In this document: piece after piece, positions 43,466 through 51,500 of the stretch
How positions within the stretch are numbered: position 1 is the stretch's first letter
How the letters are laid out: the number at the start of each line of letters is the position of its first letter
Source of the DNA: Gammaproteobacteria bacterium
GTDB lineage: Bacteria > Pseudomonadota > Gammaproteobacteria > GCA-001735895
Direction: 5' to 3'
DNA length: 54,020 nucleotides
Assembly (NCBI GenBank): GCA_030066085.1
Contig: JASJCI010000020.1
Coordinates: 1 to 54,020 of the forward strand
Notes under the pieces: model-generated
Told to the model about the DNA's origin: nothing
The model's input: the letters and a program-made list of their open reading frames with translations, nothing else
Databases searched by the model: none
Program-made: the position numbers and the translations under genes

Positions 43466-44778
43466 CGGTTGGCCTGCTCGAACCGGCGCAGCAGCCGGTT
43501 ACCGCGTTCGACCGCGCTGTCCATCGCGGCCTGCGCGCTCTTGTCGCCGGACCACACGGCTTCGAGCTCTTCGTCGATGATACCGCGAATCTGGTCGAAG
43601 GATCCGAGCCGCAGTCCCTTGGAGTTCGCCGTGGGTTGCTTCGCCGTCATCTGGATCACCGCGATATCGGTGCCCGGATTCTCGTCGTAAAAGCCCTGCG
43701 CGCGGGTCTTGGCGCCGGCCGCGGTGGTAATCGGCAGGTAACCGGTATCCTGGTGCCACTTGGCCTGGATATCGGTCGACGACAGGAAGTTCAGGTAAGC
43801 GGCCACGGCCTCGTATTCGGCGTCACTGTGACCCGTCATGACCCACAGCGACGCGCCGCCGATGATCGTGTTTTGCGGAGCACCGGCTACGCCGTCCCAG
43901 TAGGGCAGCGGCCGCACGCCGAAATCGAACTGGGCTTCGGCCTTGATCCCGGCGTAACCCGCCGAGCTCTCGGTGAACAGTGCACATTCGCCGCCGCGGA
44001 AATTCGCGCCACCCTCGTTGCGCCGGCCGGCGTAGATGAACTTGCCTTCCTTCGCCCAGTCACCCATGGTTTGCACGTGCTTGACCTGCACCGGGCCGTT
44101 GAACGCGAGCTCGGTATCGAGGCCGGCGAAGCCGTTGTCCTTGGAGGCGAACGGAATATTGTGGTAGGCGGAGAAGTTCTCGAGGTGGATCCAGCTCTGC
44201 CACGCGGTGGTCAGCGGGCACTCGTGGCCCGATGCCTTGAGCTTGTCGAGCACGGCGCCGACCTGCTGCCAGGTCGACATGTCCGTGTCCGGATCGATAC
44301 CGGCGGCCTTCAGCGCATCGCGGTTGACCCACAGCACCGGGGTCGACGAGTTGAACGGCAGCGACAGCATCTTGCCGTCGGTGGTGGTGTAGTAGCCCTT
44401 GACCGAGCCGATATAGGCGTCGGGATTGAAGCCGCCGCCGGCGCCGCCCATGACCTTGTGTACCGGGTTGATGGCGCCGCTGGCGGCCATCATGGTCGCG
44501 GTGCCGACCTCGAATACCATCAGGATATGCGGTTGCTCGCTGGCGCGAAACGCGGCGATGCCGGCGTTGAGCGTCTCCGAGTAGTTACCCTTGTGCGTGG
44601 CAACGACCCGGTATTCGCTCTGCAGCGAGTTGAACGTATTGACCTGCTCGGCTACCAGCTCGCCGAGCCGCCCGGTAAAGGCGTGCCAGAACTGGATTTC
44701 TGTCGCGGCCAGGGTCACCGCGGGCGACGCGAGTAAAACGCCGGCCAGCAGCAAACCATGAATTTTTTGTCTGATCAT
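43462..44778 (-). CDS. ugpB: sn-glycerol-3-phosphate-binding protein
   Basis: 438 residues from ATG 44778, with GGAGGA upstream; signal peptide ending TLAA-TE. It is very close to E. coli UgpB: IQFWHAFTGRLGELV, THKGNYSETLNAGIAAFRAS, FEVGTATMMAASGAI, LPFNSSTPVLWVNRDALK, WIHLENFSAYHNIPFASKDN, IIGGASLWVM, WHQDTGYLPIT and GLRLGSFDQIR. Binds glycerol-3-phosphate or glycerophosphodiesters in the periplasm. The stop codon TAG (43464-43462) lies in the end of the 148-bp repeat element, so the original C-terminus may have been altered. Confidence 0.93.
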   Translation of the reverse strand: MIRQKIHGLLLAGVLLASPAVTLAATEIQFWHAFTGRLGELVAEQVNTFNSLQSEYRVVATHKGNYSETLNAGIAAFRASEQPHILMVFEVGTATMMAASGAINPVHKVMGGAGGGFNPDAYIGSVKGYYTTTDGKMLSLPFNSSTPVLWVNRDALKAAGIDPDTDMSTWQQVGAVLDKLKASGHECPLTTAWQSWIHLENFSAYHNIPFASKDNGFAGLDTELAFNGPVQVKHVQTMGDWAKEGKFIYAGRRNEGGANFRGGECALFTESSAGYAGIKAEAQFDFGVRPLPYWDGVAGAPQNTIIGGASLWVMTGHSDAEYEAVAAYLNFLSSTDIQAKWHQDTGYLPITTAAGAKTRAQGFYDENPGTDIAVIQMTAKQPTANSKGLRLGSFDQIRGIIDEELEAVWSGDKSAQAAMDSAVERGNRLLRRFEQANR

Positions 44779-45020
44779 CGGTTGTCCTCCGGTTGTAGCT
44801 ATGCGGTCCCCGGGCGGGGACCTGTTTCCCGAATCAATGTTATCTGCACCCGCGTATGGGCACTCTTTATTACTGCAGATCCAGGTTACGAAAGTATATC
44901 GAAATTCGGGAGACAGTATACCGAATGCCCAGATCCCGTCGTCATCCCCGCACACACTTCCGTCAGTCCCCATAACTTGCGTAATCCCCATGCCCCGTCA
45001 TCCCCATGCCCCGTCATCCC

Positions 45021-45030
45021 CGCGCAAGCG
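45021..45030 (+). repeat. left target-site duplication
   Basis: CGCGCAAGCG, identical to 45256-45265. The two together reconstruct the REP palindrome loop CCCCGCGCAAGCGGGGA, which is seen empty at 2912-2928. Confidence 0.8.
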
Positions 45031-45255
45031 CACTACTGTCCGGGATAATTTAAATGCCTGATCAAAAAACACTTTCAAAAACGATGTTTTGGTACGCTAA
45101 AGCCGCACTCCGACTTAATTCTCTACCTCTTGAGTTGTCATCCCGCGGCTCGACCGCGGGATCCAGAAAGCCTTGGCTCATCACTGGACCCCGCGGTCAA
45201 GCCGCGGGGTGACAGGTGTTAACAGTGCTGTAAAAAATTATTCCGGACAGCAGTG
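45031..45255 (+). mobile_element. complete 225-bp MITE
   Basis: Starts CACTACTGTCCGGGATAATT and ends in the inverted form CACTGCTGTCCGGAATAATT: 19 of the first 21 bases pair. Flanked by a perfect 10-bp direct repeat. Inside, two arms of 31 bases (45136-45166 and 45184-45214) form a large CCCGCGG-rich hairpin. No ORF, so it would need a transposase in trans; a 10-bp duplication fits IS4-like enzymes but the family is not identified. Confidence 0.85.
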
Positions 45256-45265
45256 CGCGCAAGCG
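45256..45265 (+). repeat. right target-site duplication
   Basis: CGCGCAAGCG, perfect copy of 45021-45030, followed by GGGGATCT, the second arm of the interrupted REP palindrome. Confidence 0.8.
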
Positions 45266-45556
45266 GGGATCTCCCCAGGCACGGGTGTTTAGTAAGATCC
45301 CCGCTGTTGCGGGGATGACGTCGAGCATGCAAACACCTGGCTACCACGACGTTAGAACTCCCCGCTTCGTGCGATCCCGGGACACCGGACCGTACTTGCG
45401 CGGTGATAACGGGAGTTGTGCCTATAACCGGCCGCTGTGAACCGGGAGCACCTGCCCCGCCAGATTAGACAACCCGCCCGATTCGGTTAATATCGATCGT
45501 TCGATGAATCAACGCAGGCTCACCCGAACTTCCGGTGAATTGCAGCGGGGGCTAAC

Positions 45557-45754
45557 CTGGATATCGAAGCAGAAGCGCAAAGAGTTGCGGAATTCGTCAA
45601 GCAGGGCAACTACCACGCGGCCTACAACATCGCATTGTCGGGCCTGAACGCATGCCGGCGCGAAAACGACCAGGCCGGCGTCGATCGCTTCATCGCGATC
45701 ATCCGCGAAATAGTCGATGCGCTGGACAACGAGTTCGGCAGCAAATCCAGGTAG
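45557..45754 (+). CDS. small helical protein with a non-ATG start
   Basis: 65 residues if translation starts at CTG 45557 (GGGGG five bases upstream). The product begins LDIEAEAQRVAEFV and reads as an ordinary amphipathic helical protein (FVKQGNYHAAYNIALSGLNA, GVDRFIAIIREIVDALDNEF). An in-frame TGA at 45536 blocks any ATG. An ATG at 45504 in another frame would join this frame if the five-G run at 45546-45551 had one more G. Family not recognised. Confidence 0.45.
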   Translation: MDIEAEAQRVAEFVKQGNYHAAYNIALSGLNACRRENDQAGVDRFIAIIREIVDALDNEFGSKSR

Positions 45755-45773
45755 CCGATCCTCTCTTCGGAAT

Positions 45774-45935
45774 ATTCGGGGACGTACCCCGTTTTAATCC
45801 CCCGTTTTAATCTCCGGGACATACCACGCTTGCCTCCGGATATGCCCCGTCGTTGCAAGGAGCGGAGCGACTCCAAGCCCTTTGAATATTCGGGGACGTA
45901 CCCCGTTTTTTTCGGGGACGTACCCTGTTTTTTCA
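45774..45935. repeat. array of GGGGACGTACCCC palindromes
   Basis: Three clear units (about 45775-45795, 45889-45910 and 45912-45933), each starting near TTCGGGGACGTACCCC and followed by a T run, plus degenerate ones (CGGGACATACCACG). They fill the space between the small CDS (plus) and nadE (minus) and likely end transcription from both sides. Confidence 0.75.
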
Positions 45936-45965
45936 TCGGCGCCGCAATGACGGGGATTTGTGCGC

Positions 45966-47576
45966 TCAAAAGCCCTTGGTCAGCGGGTAGCGCCAGTCGC
46001 GGCCGAAGGCGCGGCGGGTGATCTTGATCCCGGGCGGCGCCTGGCGGCGCTTGTACTCGTTGCGGTCGACGAGGTGGGCAATTCGCCGCACCACCGCAGC
46101 GTCGAAACCGGCGGCGACGATTTCGTCGACGCCCTCGTTCTGCTCGACATAGCGCAGCAGGATCTGGTCGAGCACCTCGTAGGGCGGCAGCGAATCGGTG
46201 TCGGCCTGGTCGGGAGCCAGCTCGGCCGATGGTGGCCGCTCTATCACCCGTTGCGGGATTAGCGGCGAAATCCCGTTGCGGTAGGCCGCGAGGCGATAAA
46301 CCATCATCTTCGGCACATCGCGAATCGGCGCGAAGCCGCCCGCCATGTCGCCGTAGAGGGTCGAATAGCCGACCGCCATTTCGCTCTTGTTGCCGGTCGT
46401 GAGCAGGATCTTGCCCTTCTTGTTGCTGATCGCCATCAGCAGGATGCCGCGGCAGCGCGCCTGGATGTTTTCCTCGGTCACGTCGCGCGGCATCCCCGCA
46501 AATTCGCCCTCGAGCATGTCGAGGAAGGTCGCGAACGCCGGCTCGATCGGAATCACGCTGTGGCCGACACCGAGCGCCTGCGCCTGCGCAAGCGCGTCCT
46601 CGTTGCTCATGTCGGCGGTGTAACGCGACGGCATCAGCACCGCCTCCACCTGCTCCGCGCCCAGCGCATCCGCCGCGATCGCGAGCGTCAGCGCGGAATC
46701 GATCCCGCCCGACAGGCCCAGCACCGCGCCGCGAAAACCGTTCTTGGTGACATAATCGCGCACGCCGAGCACCAGCGCCCGGTAGATGCTCTCTTCCTCG
46801 CCCGCCACGGGCGCAATCTCGCCCGCGCGCGGTACGACCGGATCGCTGCCGTCGAGCTCGACCGCCACCAGCGTCTCGTCGAAATACGCGCAGCGCTGGG
46901 TCAGCTCGCCGCCGGCATCGACCACGAACGAGCCGCCGTCGAACACCAGCTCGTCCTGCCCGCCGACGAGGTTCAGGTAGACGATGGCGAGCTCGTTGTC
47001 GCGGGCACGCTGACACACCAGCGCTTCGCGCTCGCCGCCCTTGCCGTGGTAGTAGGGCGATGCGTTCAGATTCAGCAACAGGCCGGCACCGGCCGCCCTG
47101 GCCTGCGCGGCGGGGAATGTTTCCCAGATATCCTCGCAGACGGTCAGCGCCGTCGGTATGCCGCCCAGGTCGAACACGCAGGGGCCATCCCCGGGTTCGA
47201 AGTAACGCTTCTCGTCGAACACGCTGTAGTTGGGCAGGAACTGCTTGTGATACTCGGCGACGATCTCGCCGCCGCGAATGACGCCGGCAGCGTTGTAGAG
47301 CCTGCCGTCGATTGCGCGCGGGTAGCCGAGAATCACGTCGATGCCGTCGACCGCCCGGCAGATATCGTCGAGCGCCCGCTCCACCCGCTGGTGCAGCTCG
47401 GGCCGCAGCAAAAGGTCCTCCGGCGGATAACTCGTCAGGCTCAGTTCTGGGAAAACGACGGCATCGGCCCGTTGCTCGTCGCGCGCACGGCGGGCCATGG
47501 CGACGATCCGCTCGGCGTTGCCGGGAACGTCGCCAACCAGCAGGTTGGCCTGGGCCAGGGAAATTCGAACGGACAA
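45966..47576 (-). CDS. nadE: glutamine-dependent NAD+ synthetase
   Basis: 536 residues. N-terminal nitrilase-type glutaminase (1-255) with Glu in FPELSLTSYPP, Lys in YHKQFLPNY and Cys in LTVCEDIW; C-terminal synthetase with PP-loop LGLSGGIDSALTL near 287, TTGNKSEMAVGYSTLYGD near 393. Makes NAD+ from deamido-NAD+, ATP and glutamine in the cytoplasm. TTG 47576 is the only upstream start codon before MSVRISLAQANL; the ribosome-binding site is weak. Single-gene unit. Confidence 0.95.
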   Translation of the reverse strand: MSVRISLAQANLLVGDVPGNAERIVAMARRARDEQRADAVVFPELSLTSYPPEDLLLRPELHQRVERALDDICRAVDGIDVILGYPRAIDGRLYNAAGVIRGGEIVAEYHKQFLPNYSVFDEKRYFEPGDGPCVFDLGGIPTALTVCEDIWETFPAAQARAAGAGLLLNLNASPYYHGKGGEREALVCQRARDNELAIVYLNLVGGQDELVFDGGSFVVDAGGELTQRCAYFDETLVAVELDGSDPVVPRAGEIAPVAGEEESIYRALVLGVRDYVTKNGFRGAVLGLSGGIDSALTLAIAADALGAEQVEAVLMPSRYTADMSNEDALAQAQALGVGHSVIPIEPAFATFLDMLEGEFAGMPRDVTEENIQARCRGILLMAISNKKGKILLTTGNKSEMAVGYSTLYGDMAGGFAPIRDVPKMMVYRLAAYRNGISPLIPQRVIERPPSAELAPDQADTDSLPPYEVLDQILLRYVEQNEGVDEIVAAGFDAAVVRRIAHLVDRNEYKRRQAPPGIKITRRAFGRDWRYPLTKGF

Positions 47577-47823
47577 GATCGAGACCGGGAATTCAACTCG
47601 TTGCTACCGCCGCGATTCTGAGCCAATCGACTGCAATAAGCAAAGCCGGGGCCCGTCGTTACGCGGCCAGATCACGGTTGTTACCAGTATTTACCCAATC
47701 CGTGATCTGACTCCGCAATCCGGGGAAGCGGAATACTTGATCGAGATCATACCGTTCACCAACAAGGTGCGATGAAATTGGCCTGTCCTCTCCAGGGTTA
47801 CGAGCACATTACAAGAGCCTGCC

Positions 47824-48222
47824 ATGAACGACCAACTGAGCGATACGCAGATTCATCATTTGAAACAACAGCTGGAGAATCGATTCAACGCCTTGTGGGA
47901 AGAAATCGGCGCGGAACTCGAGGGCGCATCGAAGGAGCGCTTTCAGCAGATCTCCGGGGAGGTGCACGACCTGGAGGACGAGTCGATCGCGGACCTGTTC
48001 GCCGACCTGAACCTGGCGGTCCTCGACCGGCACGTGCAGGAAACCCGCGATATCAACAGTGCCCTGGCGCGCATCGACAAGGGGACCTACGACACCTGCA
48101 GCGACTGTGGCGAAGCGATCGACTACCAGCGGCTGGTCGCCTACCCGACCGCGTCACGCTGCGTACGCTGCCAGGATGCCTGGGAGAAAATGCACTACGA
48201 CGGCAGCCACGCCAGGCTCTGA
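47824..48222 (+). CDS. TraR/DksA-family zinc-finger protein
   Basis: 132 residues. Two-helix coiled coil (about 1-85) with an acidic tip region SGEVHDLEDESIADLFAD, then the C4 zinc finger CSDCGEAIDYQRLVAYPTAS followed by RCVRCQ. Such proteins enter the RNA polymerase secondary channel and modulate promoters. Shorter than true DksA (about 150), nearer to DksA-like stress paralogues. The tip lacks an obvious DxxDxA, so action may differ. Confidence 0.83.
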   Translation: MNDQLSDTQIHHLKQQLENRFNALWEEIGAELEGASKERFQQISGEVHDLEDESIADLFADLNLAVLDRHVQETRDINSALARIDKGTYDTCSDCGEAIDYQRLVAYPTASRCVRCQDAWEKMHYDGSHARL

Positions 48223-48334
48223 AATCCGTTCGCCAACCGCCGGATCAAACGGGAACGATCAACGCTTCTCGTCACTTTAGAAAATCATGCCACCCGGGTG
48301 CCGTTGCCGGTAGCGTCCCCGTGAATACGCCGAA

Positions 48335-50140
48335 TCAGGAGGCTGGCACCGTATCGCTGGCTGGTAATGCCGGCGCCGCGCCCGCGTCCGCCGCGTGCAG
48401 CGTGACCTGGGTAAACGGGATACCCCAACCCTCCCGGTTGCAGATATCGACGCAGGTCTGCTGGATCAGGCGGCCGAGCCTGAAATACGACACCGCGCTG
48501 TTGCCGTCGAACGTGGCGTAGACCAGGTAGTCGAGGGAACTGGCGGCCGCTTCCTTGAAATCGACCACGAGGTCTTTCAGATCCTCGCCGAAGCCGGCGT
48601 CGGCAAACGCCTGCTCGAGGCCCGCGCGCAGGCGCTCGGGCACGCGGTCGAGCGCAATCGCCTGGTGCTTGTAGTCGATGCCGAAGCTGACCGCGATACC
48701 GAAGCCATCGCGGGAGAGGTTGCGCGCCCCGGCCTGTAAAAGATCCGCGCTCGCCATCTGCATCGTGCTGCCAAAGACCTTGAGCTGCACCTGTTCGACC
48801 GTCTGCCTCAGCACCTGGGCGAAGTTGCCGTCGGGCAGCAACAGGTACTCGCCGGGCCGGCTCGGAAACCACGGCTCGCTGCCGCAGGGGCGCGACGTCA
48901 ACTGCGCCATAGCCGACAGCGGCAGGCGGATGACGCCCTCCAGCTCGGGATTGCGCAGTTCCGAGTAGAGATTGAGCGAGGCCAGGCGGAACGGCAGGCC
49001 GTTGTAGATCACCCGCTCACCCTCGCGCGCGGCGCCCAGGTTGAGCAGCAACCGCGCCTCCTCGACGTAGCCCGGCAGGAAGCGCCAGATCCCGATCAAC
49101 ATCATCGCCAGGCCGAGGATCGCGAGCGACAGCAGCAGAAAGTCGCCGCGAGCGTAAAATACCGACAAAACGACCAGCGTCACCAGCACCACGGTGAGCA
49201 GGTTGTAACTGTAGAGCAGGACCCGCAGCTTCGCGGCGTAGCCCTCGCGGTCGACGCCGCGGCGCCACTTGCGCAGCAGCCGCTGCAGCCGGTTCATGAC
49301 GAACCAGACGACCAGGCCCAGGATCAGCGCCAGCAGCAGGGTCAGGCCGCTGCCGAGCAGGAACTCGCTGAAGGCACGGCCGATGGCCCGGAAGATCCCC
49401 TGGTCCTGCTGTTCGAGACTGCGCAGCTCGATACGCGCAACTTCGAGCGAGCGCTCGATGTCCTGGCGACGCGCACGCCACGCGGCGGCCACCGTCTCCA
49501 GCCCGGTGGCAACCTCCTCCGGCAGGTTCAGCTGTTCGAGCTCCGCCACCGACTCGGTGGCCCGGCGCGCCACCTCGTACTGGCGCTGGTAGATATCGAT
49601 GGCCGCGCGCAATTCGGCGATACGCCGGGGTTTCTCGGTTGCATCCCTCAAGCTGGTGATCAGTGGCCGGACGATCTCGCTCAGCTCCTGGTTCCAGTTA
49701 AGCGGCTTGTCGCCGGCATCCTCCAGGTCGCGCAACACAGCCCCGTCGGCAGCGATGTTTTCGAACGAGCTGGTCAGACCACGCACCACGCCGCGGTGCT
49801 CGGCTATTTTTTGCTGAATAGCCGCCTGTTCGGCTTCGTCCGCGGTCTCCAGCTGCTCGAGCAACTCGCGGATGCTTGCCCGGCGCATCTCCAGCGCCTG
49901 CCGGATCGCCAGCAAGCGGCGCACGGTCTGTTGCCGCGCGTCGTCCTGGGCCGGGGTTGTTGCAGCCGCCGCATCGCCCGGGGTCGAATCGTCCGCCCCG
50001 GTCTGGGCCAGACCGGGCTGCGCGGCCAGCAGCGCGAGCAACAGCACCCGGGCAAGTTGCCCGATAAAACGTTTTTTTAGCGCAAGCGGAGAAACCAGCA
50101 CCCCTGCCCCCGTAGCAATTGATGACGCGAAAGCGACCAT
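48335..50140 (-). CDS. MscS-type mechanosensitive channel, divergent
   Basis: 601 residues. Signal peptide, periplasmic coiled coil (about 65-250, rich in E/R/Q), then three membrane segments (about 255-285, 312-335, 338-358) and an MscS-like beta domain beginning AREGERVIYNGLPFRLASL near 370, then an alpha/beta C-terminal part (FGIAVSFGIDYKHQAI, FKEAAASSLDYLVYATFDG). The usual glycine/alanine-rich TM3 pore helix is not evident, so conductance is uncertain. An N-terminal coiled coil recalls MscK/MscM. Single gene, ATG 50140. Confidence 0.72.
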   Translation of the reverse strand: MVAFASSIATGAGVLVSPLALKKRFIGQLARVLLLALLAAQPGLAQTGADDSTPGDAAAATTPAQDDARQQTVRRLLAIRQALEMRRASIRELLEQLETADEAEQAAIQQKIAEHRGVVRGLTSSFENIAADGAVLRDLEDAGDKPLNWNQELSEIVRPLITSLRDATEKPRRIAELRAAIDIYQRQYEVARRATESVAELEQLNLPEEVATGLETVAAAWRARRQDIERSLEVARIELRSLEQQDQGIFRAIGRAFSEFLLGSGLTLLLALILGLVVWFVMNRLQRLLRKWRRGVDREGYAAKLRVLLYSYNLLTVVLVTLVVLSVFYARGDFLLLSLAILGLAMMLIGIWRFLPGYVEEARLLLNLGAAREGERVIYNGLPFRLASLNLYSELRNPELEGVIRLPLSAMAQLTSRPCGSEPWFPSRPGEYLLLPDGNFAQVLRQTVEQVQLKVFGSTMQMASADLLQAGARNLSRDGFGIAVSFGIDYKHQAIALDRVPERLRAGLEQAFADAGFGEDLKDLVVDFKEAAASSLDYLVYATFDGNSAVSYFRLGRLIQQTCVDICNREGWGIPFTQVTLHAADAGAAPALPASDTVPAS

Positions 50141-50170
50141 AGTAAGTGAATTCGCGCAGCCAGACTTGCA

Positions 50171-50235
50171 TATTCGGGGGCGTACCCCGTTTTTCTACCG
50201 GTCAAAAACGGGAAAAGGGGGTACGTCCCCGAATA
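50171..50235. repeat. full-length inverted REP unit
   Basis: TATTCGGGGGCGTACCCC at 50171-50188 pairs with the inverted copy ending GTACGTCCCCGAATA at 50235. This shows the complete outer arm (TATTC) of the GGGGACGTACCCC repeat family in the window. Confidence 0.75.
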
Positions 50236-50236
50236 T

Positions 50237-50270
50237 AAAAGGGTGCCGGCGAACAACGCGGCACCCTTTT
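50237..50270 (-). terminator. intrinsic terminator of the DUF2852 gene
   Basis: AAAAGGGTGCCG (50237-50248), eight-base loop, CGCGGCACCCTTTT (to 50270). A stem of about twelve pairs with A/T ends, so it can act in both directions; it is 40 bases past the DUF2852 stop. Confidence 0.75.
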
Positions 50271-50309
50271 GGGGTTGATAAGCCGGGCCAAAGTACCCGG
50301 CAGGCAGGC

Positions 50310-50741
50310 CTATTTCTGCGCTGGCGAGTCGTCCATGAAGCGACGAAACTCTTCCTCGTCGGCACGACGTTTCGCGTCGGAACGGAACTCGGCAAAGCGG
50401 CGCGCGCGTTCCTTGATTTCATCCTTGATCTCGCGGATACGATCGTGCTGCGTCTGCTGGTATTCGTTGAAAACCTCGTTGTCCGTTCCGTTGGCCCCGG
50501 TGGCATCATTGCCCTTGAATCGACGCCATTTCTCGGCGAGGTGACCGCGCAGGTCGACGACATCGCGGCCCTTGAAAATCCAGTACAGCATGAACAGGCC
50601 GAGCGGCCAGAACAGCACGAATCCGATCACCATGGCAACGATGTTGGTGCCGGACCAGTTAGCGTTACCGCCGAACCCGCAGCATCGGCTGCCGCGATCG
50701 TGAGTACCATTGTTATTCATGGTGGCGGTTGAGGATGTCAT
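50310..50741 (-). CDS. DUF2852 family membrane protein
   Basis: 143 residues from ATG 50741, with GGAG six bases upstream. One membrane hairpin, NIVAMVIGFVLFWPLGLFMLYWIF (about 35-58), is the DUF2852 signature. The C-terminal 75 residues are charged and helical (EVFNEYQQTQHDRIREIKDE, RFAEFRSDAKRRADEEEFRRF), probably a cytoplasmic coiled coil. Divergent from the TetR gene across a shared operator, so likely its target. Role unknown. Confidence 0.8.
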   Translation of the reverse strand: MTSSTATMNNNGTHDRGSRCCGFGGNANWSGTNIVAMVIGFVLFWPLGLFMLYWIFKGRDVVDLRGHLAEKWRRFKGNDATGANGTDNEVFNEYQQTQHDRIREIKDEIKERARRFAEFRSDAKRRADEEEFRRFMDDSPAQK

Positions 50742-50795
50742 TTCAATCTCCTGAGTGACTGTTGGGGCAGTTTTGTCGTCCTGCCGGTAAAAAAG

Positions 50796-50826
50796 TTGAC
50801 CTATGTGAACAACGTTCGCATATAAT
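50796..50826 (+). promoter_or_regulatory. tetR-side promoter candidate
   Basis: TTGACC at 50796-50801 and TATAAT at 50821-50826, 19 bases apart (a 17-base spacing gives CATATA). The 17-bp palindrome lies exactly between the two boxes, as in many self-repressed TetR genes. Confidence 0.5.
50804..50820. promoter_or_regulatory. palindromic operator candidate for the TetR regulator
   Basis: TGTGAACAACGTTCGCA: TG-n-GAAC-nnn-GTTC-n-CA is symmetric over 17 bases. It lies in the 165-base divergent region between the DUF2852 and tetR genes. A weaker related site (GTGAACACCGTCCAC) is at 50869-50883. Confidence 0.55.
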
Positions 50827-50906
50827 ATCGCCATATTTAAATGGATTTCAAGTAAAGTCGGGAAAAAAGTGAACACCGTCCACATGAAACGGCGCGATTT
50901 CGAACG

Positions 50907-51500
50907 ATGAAGCAAAAACGCGGCTACCACCACGGCAACCTGGCCGAGTCCCTGCTGGACGCGGTCGACGAACTGGCCAGCCAGTTCGGTCTCGAGGCCG
51001 TGACCCTGCGCGGCTGCGCCAAGCTCGCCGGGGTCGCGCCGTCATCGGCCTTTCGTCACTACGCCGACAAGCGCGCGCTGATTACCGCCTTTGCCGCACG
51101 CGCGTTGAACGAACTGTCGGAGCAGATGCTCGCCGCGGCCGAGCGCGCACGCCTCGAGGACGCCGACCCGTTTCGCGCGGTCGGCCTTGCCTATATCGAG
51201 TTCGCGCTCGACAAACCGGCCTTCTTTCGCGCCATGTGGTACGAGGAAGGCATCTACTCCAACGACCCGGTCTATCGCGAGGCGACCCGCAAGCTCGGCG
51301 ATCACCTGCGCGGCGGATTCGCCGACACCCTGCCCGACGACGACGATGCCGCCTTCAGCCCGCAGGAGCTCCTGGCCTGGTCCGCGGTGCACGGCCTCGC
51401 GAGCCTGTTCATCGATGGCCCGGTCGCCCGTGAGCAGGACAAGCCGGAAAAAATGCGGATGGCCGCCAACATGCTGAAGGTCATGCAGGCTTCGCCATAA
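50907..51500 (+). CDS. TetR/AcrR-family repressor
   Basis: 197 residues. N-terminal helix-turn-helix: YHHGNLAESLLDAVDELAS, VTLRGCAKLAGVAPSSAFRHYADKRALITAFA. C-terminal ligand domain of the WHG type (AYIEFALDKPAFFRAMWYEE, ELLAWSAVHGLASLFIDGP). Likely represses itself and the divergent DUF2852 gene through the palindrome at 50804-50820. Ligand unknown. Confidence 0.88.
   Translation: MKQKRGYHHGNLAESLLDAVDELASQFGLEAVTLRGCAKLAGVAPSSAFRHYADKRALITAFAARALNELSEQMLAAAERARLEDADPFRAVGLAYIEFALDKPAFFRAMWYEEGIYSNDPVYREATRKLGDHLRGGFADTLPDDDDAAFSPQELLAWSAVHGLASLFIDGPVAREQDKPEKMRMAANMLKVMQASP

Larger units (their letters stand above)
44779..45556. other. 778-base repeat-rich intergenic region
   Basis: Left: likely ugpB promoter (minus-strand TATACT at 44920-44915). 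Then degenerate GTCATCCCC/GTCATCCCCATGCCCC repeats (44940-45020), the complete 225-bp element with its target duplications (45021-45265), and an inverted REP unit (45296-45318). The last 200 bases hold no recognisable gene. Confidence 0.6.

Noticed and set aside
44940-45020. Short repeated GTCATCCCC units taken as a possible CRISPR array
   Set aside because: Spacing is irregular and short, repeats are degenerate, and no cas genes exist; they are eroded REP units.
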